This document shows positions 12,001 through 22,471 of a DNA stretch of 64,000 bases, piece after piece. The notes beneath the pieces were generated by a model. It searched no databases, was not told the DNA's origin, and was given only the letters and a program-made list of their open reading frames with translations. This DNA is from Caenorhabditis elegans. Lineage: Eukaryota; Nematoda; Chromadorea; Rhabditida; Rhabditidae. The stretch lies in contig NC_003284.9 in assembly GCF_000002985.6 (NCBI RefSeq), positions 6,448,001-6,512,000 on the forward strand, written 5' to 3'. The position numbers and the translations under genes were made by a program. How positions within the stretch are numbered: position 1 is the first letter of the stretch; every line of letters begins with the position of its first letter.

Positions 12001-13641
12001 ACTGGAGGGCTTCTCGCGTCACTTGCCTTTTTGATCACTGGATTTGTTCAACTTCAAGTCAATGTAATTTCAAATAAAATTGTTCCATAATTTATTAATT
12101 CTTTACAGACTACTCTTCCAACTCTCCCGGAAGAAGGAGAAGCATCAATTAGTTTCTGGAACCAGTTTGAAACTGATTGCACCATTACCGTTATGTCTGG
12201 AATTCACAAGAGAGTTCTTCCCCATGACAAGGTTTGAGATTCGAATTTGATTCTTTTCACTTTTAACTTTCTCCTCCTAAGTTCTAAACGAAAGATCATG
12301 CCATTTTAAGTGCTGATAAGAAAAAAGGAAGTCAGAAAAAGTTATCGTAAAATTATTTAATTTATTGCCTTTGTCATGAATTACTATACGTATTTACACA
12401 ACAACGTTTCAGTATCTTCACGAAGATAAAAAGAACAAGTCTGGAATTTATAATCTTTTTACAACAAAATCCCCCGCAAAAGGTAATGGCGATTGGACTC
12501 TCACATATGACCTCAGCTATGACGGCGCTTGCGGAGATACATCAAAATTGGAGAAAACTGTTAAAGTGACTGCCAAGAGCAAGAAGATCATCTACGTTGG
12601 AGTCGGATCATTTGGATATTACCAAAACACAGCTAACACTGATAAGCCAACTGATGGAACTGGAGAATTCTCTATGGGGTAGGGGTGTTCATAACACGGA
12701 ACAATGGTTAAATAATATATAAATTCCAGAATTGTCACTGTATTCAATTCTTCATACGGAGGAAACTTTGCCATGTGCCGTCAAAATACAAGCGACTTTG
12801 ATGTTAACCATCCATGTAATCCAAGACATCCTGCTGACTTTTACTTCTGGGAAACCGATTATAATAGTCATACCGATGACAGAGATCAAAACGCTACAAT
12901 TACTGGATCTCTTAGTTCCCAACCGGCTGTAACTTACAAGCAGAAATCTGTAAAGCCAGGATATTGGCAGTTGTACTACCTTTTGAATACACCAAAAGAT
13001 GTAGACCGGCAGACTTACAACAAAACAGCAACACTCGTTGCTCCAACAAATTACGGTTTTCACAGAGTTAAGCAGGGAGGTGTGTTCATCTATGCATTGA
13101 CCGGAACATACGAAAATCCAAAGATCCACGAGCTTCAAATTGTACAGTCCAATAGTGTGTCGATTCTTTGGCAGATTCCACAAATCGTTGTCATCACGGC
13201 AGCAGAAATTTTGTTCTCAATTACCGGATACGAATTTGCATATTCTCAGGTAATGTTAATAGTTAAAATTTATAATTTATAATGCTATTCTAACTGTAAA
13301 TATTACAGTCTGCCCCATCAATGAAAGCTCTGGTACAAGCCCTCTGGCTCTTGACCACTGCTGCTGGAGATTCCATCATTGTAGTCATCACAATCCTTAA
13401 CTTATTTGAAAATATGGCCGTCGAATTCTTTGTCTATGCTGCTGCGATGTTTGTAGTTATTGCCATCTTTGCTCTTCTCTCCATTTTCTATTATACTTAC
13501 AATTATTATACAACTGATGAAGAGGACGGTGAAATTGGAGTTGATGATGAGGAAGAAATTGAGGATCACAATCCACGATATTCAATTGATAACAAAGGTT
13601 TCCATCCGGACGAAAAAGATACTTTCGATATGCATTTTTAA
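9033..13641 (+). CDS. pept-1: intestinal proton-coupled oligopeptide transporter PEPT-1
   Basis: A PTR2/SLC15 transporter that couples proton flow to uptake of di- and tripeptides across the apical gut membrane. Fourteen exons join in phase to 835 residues: 9033-9075, 9704-9859, 10286-10427, 10471-10560, 10774-10964, 11012-11089, 11137-11219, 11278-11533, 11783-11927, 11982-12063, 12109-12231, 12413-12678, 12730-13249, 13309-13641. The family motif ExxERFxYYG appears as EFCERFSYYGMR at the start of TM1, and the second PTR2 signature as FYFSINAGSM in TM5. About twelve membrane segments are visible, with the large N-glycosylatable extracellular loop (NSS, NTS, NAT, NKT sequons) between TM9 and TM10. 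The cytosolic C-terminus is acidic (DEEDGEIGVDDEEEIEDH). The start is supported by the short hydrophilic leader MGYSESRSESVSSKG known for this protein. Confidence 0.97.
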
Positions 13642-13744
13642 TTAAATCCTAATATGTATAAATTTTCAATTTTGTTTTCCTAAACCTACTACTGTTGCTT
13701 TCCCTTATTGTGACATCGTGATAAAATTCGTTTTCACTTGAAAA

Positions 13745-13750
13745 AATAAA
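13745..13750 (+). terminator. polyadenylation signal of pept-1
   Basis: An exact AATAAA lies about 100 bases after the pept-1 stop codon, in a T/A-rich 3' region, at the usual distance for this genome. Confidence 0.6.
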
Positions 13751-14028
13751 TATTTCTAAAAACTTTGTTCATGTCCACTCTCACAACAACAGCCGAACTG
13801 CATCTTGATTCTGTCGTTTTGCGACCAAACACATTTCTTATTCCATTGCAAAAGTCTCTGAACTCAAAAATAGGAGCCAAATTTGAAAGTTGGCATGCGA
13901 CGACCGGATGAGTATATCCGGTCTAAAGCTTTGTAAGCTAGTGGAGGACGGACAATAGCTTGTTGCCGGGGGCTCTCTCATTATCTGCTTTTTTTTGGAT
14001 TTGCTCACGACACACTGGGCGACTAAAT

Positions 14029-17000
14029 ATGACGGATGAATTAACATCACCTTCTCTCAAATCTGGAAATGTTCTGGCTCTACTTAACACACTTTACACT
14101 TCCGGATTTGCAATGGCGTCCTCCAGCACTCCATTGCTCAAAGGTTTGACTCTTGGGCAAATAATTTTTTGTCATTTTAATTTTTTCACTTATAGGCAGA
14201 GTAGCAAGTTTTATTATCACGGTAATAGTCTTCAAACATTTTAATTAATCAATTAAATTTGATGAATTAAAACATTTCAGGGCGTTTTAAAATTTCGAAA
14301 AATTATGGCCGAGTTTAGCTAAATTTCACAATTCCTTGTATAAAAAAAATGCCTACTGAATAACCTGCAGATGCAAAAACGTGTCACCTGCTACATAAAT
14401 GACGGTTCGACAAAATTTAAACTTTTCGCTTCTTACATCTTTCATTTTTTAAACAGTCTGAAAGTTTTTCATAAAGTTTTAGTATGAATTAGTCTATTCA
14501 GGCTATACAAAGTGTTTTGCTATTCCATCTTTAAGCTAATACAAAATAAACTAGAAAAGTCATTGTTCCAAGCAATAATACTATACAATGGATTTTATTC
14601 TTGATGACATATAATTATCACCTAAAACTTATTATCTATTTCTTTCAGGAAAAACTTTGCACACCCTATATGCTGTTTCGTTTGTCGTCTACGTCACCAA
14701 CTCTATTTGCTCTTGGCTTCACATCAGTTTCGTGGTTAAGGTGATAATGATAATAAAGATCAATGTAAAAACCGAAATTTTAACTTCAGGGATACGTGAC
14801 TTCTTTTCCACTGAATACATGGCTAGTGGTTTCTTTGGTTGTTACCGCAGTATGTGGATCAATGTGCACATGGTTGCTACTAGTAGGCGAAATTTTTCCA
14901 TTTCAAAATCAAGAAACATTTTTTTTTAGGTACTTTGTATTGAGAATGCATTTGCACATAGACTAGATATTACCCCCTATCGAAGCGGATGCGCTTTGTT
15001 GTTTGAAGCATTTATAGAATGGACACAGGTGTGTAATCTTTTTCAAAACTTATAAAACTTATTGTTTTAAAAAAAGAAAATAGTTTCCAGGCATTCAACA
15101 ATTTCCGAATGTCATTTCTTATCATGGCACTCCACGATGCACCGATCACAATTTTCAATTACTTCTTTATCGCATCCTGCAGATGTCCGAACCCTAAAGT
15201 GATTATAGATAGAAAGAAACATTTTTGAGTTGGCGAATAGTGAAAATGTGAAACGGTTGCAGATACTCTCCTGGCCGCTCGTTCTATCAGCAAGTTCATG
15301 TACGGTTTCACTGATATGGAGAATCACAGTCTTATACTTCTCTTACAAGTAGGAATGAAAAACTTTTGATTTCGAAATAAAAGTTATGAAATGAAAGTAA
15401 AATCATTTTAGAAGAATGGTATGTGCAAAGAAACCTGTGAAGAAAGTTTCCGGGGTTGCGGTGAACACTCCTGCTAAGAAACATTTTCAGCAAGCTATAG
15501 ACACCAGGTATCGCTGAATTTTTGTTCAAACCAACAAATACGTAGGGTTTCAGTAGTAGTGCAAACGGAGGAAGACTTGGAGAATACGACGAAACATGGC
15601 CTATACGGTGGGCAAGAGTTCAAACAATTGGTCCTCATCATGATGTAACGTTTTTAATTTCTAGCAATTACAAAAAACTGAATTAGAAATAAAAAACTCA
15701 GTAGCAGTTTTTGAGAAGTGTTGCATTTTAGTTTTCAATAATCTTCAAGTCATATATTTTGATGGAGAAAACTTATACACGTTTTTTAATTTTATACTTT
15801 CTCTTCGCTAGCCCTTTTTAATTTTAATATACTACATGCCAATTTAAGTGCATTCTTAGTTCTGGCATTTTAAGTGCAAACCTATAAAACCACATATCAT
15901 TTGAGATGGTTTGCAGAAACAATTTTGAATGAAACATTGGTAACATCAATAAATTTTTCGAAATTAAACATAAGGACTACACACAGGGACTTGATAACTG
16001 TTTTGATTTCAGTTCAAAAAATTTTAGGACTTCAACATTTTTGGAAACAGATTGTTTTGGAAACCGGGTTCTTCCCATCTTAACAGAAACACAATCTCGA
16101 AAAGAGTTTTGATAGTTATTTTCCAATATTAAGAAATTGCAAAATTATCTCCCTACTACTAATGAAATTCTGATAATAATGAAATTCGGATAATACGGTT
16201 TAAGTTTTGGGAACTGTGCAGTAGATTTACCCCAAAATGTTTTTAATAAATAATGTAACACATAAGTAATAACTGCTACAAAATGACCTACATTTGTAAG
16301 AAACACTTGGAGGGTACAATTAAAAAAAAATAATTCATGGTGTAGAGGATAACAAAAAAATTTCTCAAAAAAATAACCAACGTTAAGCAGCCGGAAGTTA
16401 ATGTTTGTTTAATTACTTCACACTTAAATCATTAATTCCAGGGTTGTTTTGCTGAAAAGAAAATATGTATGCACATCACACATGTCCCAAGTTTTTTGAA
16501 AACAAAAAAAACTTCCTAATTTGACATTGTGTTCAATTCGAAACCAATAAACTTTAAATTTTGCAGCGGCTATGTGACACCTCGGATGCAACCAGCCCAA
16601 TGTCAAACGGGAACGTTAAGAGTATGCCAGTCATAACGGAGTCCCCAAAAATAGGTATTAAACAATGTTTTCAAAAGGCTGATGATTTTCGAGCTAACTT
16701 TGATGTGAGTTATTGAAATCGCATTTTGAGTTAAAAAATTAAAATTTAGTGTCAAACATCAAGTCGGTATTTTTGTGGTCATATGTTTTGGTACATACTC
16801 ACTTTCATAACTTATCTTGTTTGGACATTACTTTTATGGATTCCTTGCTTGTATCATTACACTTGTCGCCACAATAGTTTTTATCATCGACACAAGCTAT
16901 GCAGGTCGTTTATAAGGTAAACTAATATCCTAGGATTCAGATAAAATTATCTTTCTTCAGATATTTCTCAGTCACATTCCACTACTCCATTTTCTATTTG

Positions 17001-17731
17001 TCATTGTTATCCTCTGCTTTTTTAATTGGACTGAATATCACCTTACTGTCTTCTGTACACGGTCTTGGATCCAACTCAATGCCTCCGGAGATTGATAGGG
17101 TAACTATTCCTATAGTTCAGATTGAACACATAGCTTTGTATCAGATTTGTGTTACTGTGTCTCCGGAATCACATATGATCTACACCAATATTTTGCCTTC
17201 CTCCCCATTTGAAAGTGCACTACAATTGTGGAAACGACTTAACAAGTAAACACTTTTTTTTAAATTTAAAAATAACAAATTATTTCAGAGAAAATGCACC
17301 AAACGATCCAACAGCCGTAACAGAATGCAAACCTTTGTGGGAAGACGGTGGGCTAGGAATCGGATTAGCAAGAAGAGAAGCTGGAGTTTGGGAGATGAGA
17401 ACAAAGATCAATAATACAATGCTGGTATGGTAATTGAGTTAATAGAGCACATTACAATCAGATCTTTAGGCAGTGTCAACATATGTGACATTTAACAACA
17501 CAAATATCCACAATCCCGCTTTGAAGTTAGAGTATACACATACGCTATTCATTCGAAGAAACGACAACGTTAATGAAAAATACTCATGCGTTCGAGATTC
17601 TGGATGGCAAGTAACTTCATTCAATCATTGTCCAGTTATATTTTTTCGATTTGCAGGACCATAGTTCCATCGGTAGTTCAGCTAAGCTGGCCGTATTTCT
17701 CTGCTTGCGAGCAAAACTGGAAATTTGCTGA
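14029..17731 (+). CDS. polytopic membrane protein of unknown function
   Basis: I do not recognise the family. Fifteen exons join in phase to 558 residues: 14029-14143, 14649-14740, 14790-14882, 14930-15028, 15091-15198, 15263-15348, 15412-15507, 15554-15644, 16567-16704, 16750-16916, 16961-17099, 17145-17245, 17289-17424, 17470-17610, 17657-17731. Hydrophobic segments fall near residues 42-66, 78-102, 140-165, 170-196, 320-345 and 365-390. A basic loop with KRMVCAKKPVKKVSG follows the fourth, and a HDAPIT motif sits inside the third. The C-terminal ~150 residues look soluble and extracellular, with cysteines and NNT, NTT sequons. The 922-base intron between exons 8 and 9 is the weakest link, so two adjacent genes are possible. 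It lies 388 bases behind pept-1 in the same direction, but no splice-leader acceptor is clear before its ATG. Confidence 0.72.
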
Positions 17732-19311
17732 AAATCCCAATTTGATCGAGTGCAATCAAATATTTGGAATTGGATTGGGGACGTTGACGGGGACAAGAAA
17801 GCACAACACCAGACATAATTTTCATTTTTTGCGAACATATGCAGCAGTTCGTAGAACTTAATCATATTTTGTGTTTTACAATTAATCATAACGAGTTTTG
17901 AATGCATATTGAAATTTTTATGTTGTGTAATAAATTGATACGTATTGTTTTGTACAACTCAATTTTCTTTTATTCCGCTCACAGGTCAATTTTACAAGGA
18001 GTTCGGAGGATAAAAACATATTTCATCACAATTTTCAGCCAAAAAATTTCAGAACGTTGGAAATCCACGTTTTATATCATATTTTCGTTCTTACAATTTT
18101 GGCGAATAGAACCTGGTTTGTTAAACTACGTTTTAATATTCAAATAAGATTTTTCAAGGGCTCATTTCATTTCATTCTTCATGATTAAGGACTTTTCTCA
18201 TTCGTATATATGTATTTTGAAGATAAATCAGTTTCACTCAACAGTCATTCTTCCCTTTCATAAAATTTGTTAAATCAATTCTCCATTTTCAACGTCGTAA
18301 AAGTAATAGTATATGTGTTCACACATTCGTCCATTTTTTATGCCAATCATCGAAACCTCCTGCATGCATTGTTTTTAGATGGATTTTCTTTTCTGAACCA
18401 AAATGTTTTAGAAATTGTGAAATAAACATTTATAGTTTTATTCAATGTCAAAATGACGCAATGAGTCGCTCAAATTCAAAAGTTGTAATTTGATTGTTAA
18501 TTTAGTCAGTTTTCTAAAGATTCAAGATTAGTTTGATTTCTATTTGAAAATTTCAAAATGTTTGAAAAATATATAAGTATCTATTTTGTTTTTGACTTTG
18601 TAACTTTGCGCAGAGATACTTGCATCTAATCAAATAGGAGTCACATGTTAATAAGGGATGCGAGGATATAAACCGGGTCATTGCAATTTGATGGTTGTCA
18701 GGGTAACTACTACTGCGTCGTGATTCATTGTACACTTTAGTTTTTTAACCCTTTCATTTTTCCAATTTAATTATAGATCCCGTTATTGCTTAAACATTTT
18801 GTATTCGTTTTAAAATTGAATATATAAAATACAAGTGTGCAGTCGATTTTACACATTAAAAAAATATCTGTACATTTATCTAATGAGCCAGAGGCCACAC
18901 TTTCCAGAACCATGTGAATATTGTCATAACATAGCTTATTGATGATTTCTCAAAACAAATTTCTAGTGTCTGAATAAAGCTTCACAAAAACAGTTTTGAG
19001 ATCAACTAGGAGCTCTGTAAAACAATTTTTGCTTATGAAATCCTGTTTGAAAACATATAATATGTTTAAAAAACTTATAAGTTGATTTCAAAGACGGAGT
19101 AGCAATGGTGGGGAAATTCCTATAAACTTCTCCTTTGGAGCCAAAAGGATTACATATCATACTAAAACTATTGAACATTTTGTTGAAAATTTTTATTTTG
19201 TTCCAAATAGTGGTAATTACACGGTTTTTGCAACATTTTGACAGTAAATAAAAACTTTTCAGAACTATTTCTTTAAACGTTTTCTATGCTATTTGCTCAT
19301 ATTGGCACCCT
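17732..19311. other. intergenic, no gene seen
   Basis: AT-rich DNA without supported exons, between the membrane-protein gene and the nested transposons. Open frames at 17902-18147 and 18553-18735 have no family resemblance and no fitting splice partners. Confidence 0.5.
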
Positions 19312-20725
19312 CTCGGCAATTCGCATAATACATTCCTCGGAGAAAAACAAAATGTAATGTTGGTGCGCTCGTAGGTCGTCGCGCATTCATCGCACATTGT
19401 GGCTCGCTGTTCTTGCGGATACTGTTGATGCGTCGTACATTCCTCGTATGTTCCCAATGTACCACTGTTGAGAATTGAACTTGCCTCTTTACTTACCTTG
19501 ACGGTTTCTGAATCGAACTTCTTACCCATTACTCCATGGCGGTCGCGCGCAGTGAAGTTCATTGTTGGTTTACTAAAGCGGATGCGCTCAGCTGGTGAGA
19601 GTTTCAGTTCAATCAGATATCATTGTATGTTTTAATAGAAAATGATGAATTTTTTCGCGAAGCAAAATAGTTTTGAAACCTTTAGTAGAATTATTTACAA
19701 GTAATAGGTTGGCAGGAAAGTTCTGTCCTATTTTTCAATCATTTAGTTCTCCGAGCAAACTCCAACAAGGGCTCCATCATGATCAACATTGTACTACCAA
19801 CGTTGAAATAACTTGTGAATTCCCTGCCTCTAGAATCCAGCGGGCAGGGATTTAAAGTATTGCATGAATGTAACTTTGAGATGTTTTCTTATGGTGAAAG
19901 TTCTACCTTGAAGGACACGAGTCAGATCAGAGAAAAGCCAATAATCACTTGGAGAAATGTCAGGAGAATGTATTTTCCTCATCTCGAGCAATTTCAAGAC
20001 ATCTGCTATGTATAGATCTATGATGTTCCCCCAAACGTGTTTACAAGCTCACGGGTAGTTTTAAATGGATCCGATTCAACACTGGCTTTTAGTTCATTCA
20101 AATCCAACTCGTGTGGTCTTTTGGGCATTCCTTTCAATTCACAGAAAAGTCTCTAATTCCGGAACGATCGAACCAACTCTGTATGTTTTTACACAAGGGA
20201 GCAAGTCCATCATAAACTTTAGTCAGAAGAGTTTTTGAATCCTACATTGTGGTGTGCGTCAGGAGCATAGAACATGCCGAAGATGAATTGCAATAGGAAT
20301 ATATATCTCAAGTGAACTTGAACTGAGAGAAAGGGAGAGGGATGGGGGTTAATTACTGCAAAGACTTTTTTCTGCTTATCAATCACTAGGAGTGAGTAAA
20401 CACTGAAATTGATCTACAGCTCACAAGAACAGAGCAAAAAATAGGACAACACCTTCTTACCAACCTAATATTTCCAAGTATAAATTATCCTATTTCATTC
20501 TGTCGAGAAAAATAGTTAAAAAGTAGAAAATTTGTGGAAAATATTCATAACATCAAGTAAACAGAGTTGTAAAAACCTCAATATACGCACGTGTTGTGCC
20601 TTTGTCGTACATTCCTCGTAGGTTCCTGGGAATATACGACTAACGCCCAATATTTGGCTTGAGAGGCGCACCATGCGGGGAATGTACGAGGAAAATGCGA
20701 GGAATGTACGATGCGAATTGCCGAG
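19312..20725. mobile_element. outer DNA element with 28-bp inverted ends, interrupted by a mariner
   Basis: The left end (19312-19339) and the reverse complement of the right end (20698-20725) share CTCGGCAATTCGCAT, two variable bases, then TACATTCCTCG. Shorter copies of the TCGTACATTCCTCG motif recur inside at about 19433, 20608 and 20680, in both orientations, so each end can also fold on itself. The total is about 1.41 kb, of which 759 bases are a nested mariner; the outer element itself is therefore about 650 bases and has no transposase of its own that I can see. No clear target-site duplication was found, so the family is unassigned. Confidence 0.7.
19707..20465 (-). mobile_element. internally deleted mariner transposon
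   Basis: Inverted ends of 29 bases begin GGTTGG and finish TTGTCCTATTTTT or CTGTCCTATTTTT, matching at 24 of 29 positions. Each end is flanked by TA (19705-19706 and 20466-20467), the target duplication of Tc1/mariner elements. On the minus strand two transposase fragments remain. One, at about 20030-20135, carries RPHELDLNELKAS, then DPFKTTREL, like the second helix-turn-helix of mariner transposases. The other, at about 19895-19985, carries SPDISPSDYWLF, like the PDLAPSDYHLF motif around the last catalytic Asp. The middle of the catalytic domain is missing and stops interrupt the frame, so the copy cannot move by itself. Confidence 0.85.
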
Positions 20726-20931
20726 CTAAACGTGCTTTTTAACAATAACCTCACTGGCGCTGATCTACCTTTAATTTAGCATAACGTAGGGTTTGCAGGT
20801 AAATGGAAACGATTACGGCTTTTTCAAGCACTAGATGTGCCGTCACTAATGCTGTTTACATCGTTAACAGCGATTGGGTATTTTGCTTTGAAAACGTTGT
20901 TGATTTAATCTTGTTAATTTTTTAGATAATC

Positions 20932-21990
20932 ATGAAATTACCAAAAGAGTTTAAGGAGATTACGGGATTGCAAGTTTGGAGAGAACGGTTTTCCCGATTA
21001 TTGCCACCACAAGATATTTGTACTGAACAAGAGTCTTTGAACTGGATTCAGGATTGTATAAATCATTGCATTGCCGATTTTAAAAAAGCTGCGCATTGCT
21101 TAAGAATTGCAAATCAACATATACCTTTTGAATCAAGTGAAAGCGCATTCAGGAAAGTTGAGGTTTGTCTAAAAGTTTTTGTCCAAATTTTTAATTAAGA
21201 ATTTGGCTTTAATTTGAACTTAATTTTGTCAAGACCGGTTACTACAAATCAGTTTTTAATTACAGAATTCTGCAACGAGAACCTTGTTTCAAAATGTAGA
21301 AAATCCAGAATGGCTCTTTGTTCCCACTGCGCAATGTAAAATCATGCTACCAGTATCTTTTCTTGTGGAAGGTGATGCAATAGAGGTTTTTGTTGCTCAA
21401 GTCCGGAACCAATATGAGCCACGCCCGTTGTACGGAACTCACTATCATTATGAGCCCGAAGACCATTCTGAAGATTTTGAGGCGTTCAGATCGATTGTTT
21501 TTATGTGGATCAGAAAGTGGAACCCAGTCGATGATGATCAAATGGTAGGGTGATAAGTTCATATTTCAAAGTATGCTTTTCATTGTTTCAGCGTAAAGTT
21601 GCCAATAAACTCAAGAAATTCTGCAATGATTCGCCATTGCCAAAACTGTTCAATCAGACGTATAGCAATCAAAACGACACAGATGGAACATTAAATTCTC
21701 CAGAGTTTGTATATTTGAATTTAGAGCATATTTTGTTTGTTAAACTGTATTTATTTAAAAGTTCTAAAATTGATAAGTGGTAAATAAAATAATCAGAGGG
21801 TAAAAAATGTTAAGAAACGAGTGGTTTTTAAGCTACTCTTAAAACAAAACGGTTAAGCTTACATTTTTACAGCCAAATTGATCGCAACTTCTCAATACAA
21901 CTGGAAATGCTGCGAAACAAGCTGTTCGTCGATCATGTGATAAGATTTGACATTCTCGGGCACAATCCATTTAATACTGTGACTGTTTAA
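20932..21990 (+). CDS. hypothetical 246-residue protein
   Basis: I do not recognise the family. Four exons join in phase: 20932-21162, 21266-21544, 21592-21704, 21873-21990. The product is soluble, without a signal peptide or membrane segment. It is rich in aromatic and charged residues and has tracts such as LNWIQDCINHCIADFKKAAH and YGTHYHYEPEDHSEDFEAF. A TTTTTTAG acceptor lies six bases before the ATG, which fits spliced-leader addition and supports this start. An upstream acceptor-donor pair at about 20800-20878 looks like an exon but does not join in phase. The right end of the transposon nest is only about 200 bases upstream, so the promoter may include it. Confidence 0.75.
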
Positions 21991-22471
21991 TTTTTCTCAT
22001 CGAAATTTCTAAGTGGCTCCACGATGAGCGAGAAGAAGACACTAATTGTACACCATCACTTTTCTATCTTTCTTTTTTACACTTAAACACTTGATTCTTT
22101 CTTAAAAATTATATGTTTTTCTCACTTCTTAATATCAAAATTTCATGATTGGTCGGCAATCGACAGCTTTCTTTAAAAAAAAGAAATTAGCAATCTTTCA
22201 GTTTTTTTTTTTAAAGAAACCCCTTTAAAACATTTACTCTACATAAATTGTTAGCAACCCCTTCCCTGACAATTGGCGATCCCGTCCAAAAGTTCAAGGT
22301 TCCTGTTTTCATTTTTTTTTTAAAGAATATATTCATTACCAGATTTTCACTAATAACTTGCAGATTGATTTATAAAATAGAATTATTAAACAACTTCAAT
22401 CTTTGAGAGAATTCAGTAATACGCAAATGTTTGGTTTGATTTTTTTATTACAAATACATTGTGGAACTGAA
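21991..22471. other. intergenic between two convergent genes
   Basis: The stretch holds the facing 3' untranslated regions of a plus-strand and a minus-strand gene. No exon is supported. Confidence 0.5.

Noticed and set aside
13642-14028. pept-1 and the following gene as an operon
   Set aside because: Spacing would allow it, but no TTTCAG-type acceptor precedes the second ATG.
14197-14222. 26-base exon-like segment in the first intron of the membrane-protein gene
   Set aside because: Including it puts the next exon in a frame that meets a stop; direct joining of 14143 to 14649 keeps the membrane-segment frame.
19284-19562. 92-codon minus-strand frame at the left end of the outer transposon
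   Set aside because: It runs through the terminal repeats of the element and has no transposase or host-protein features.
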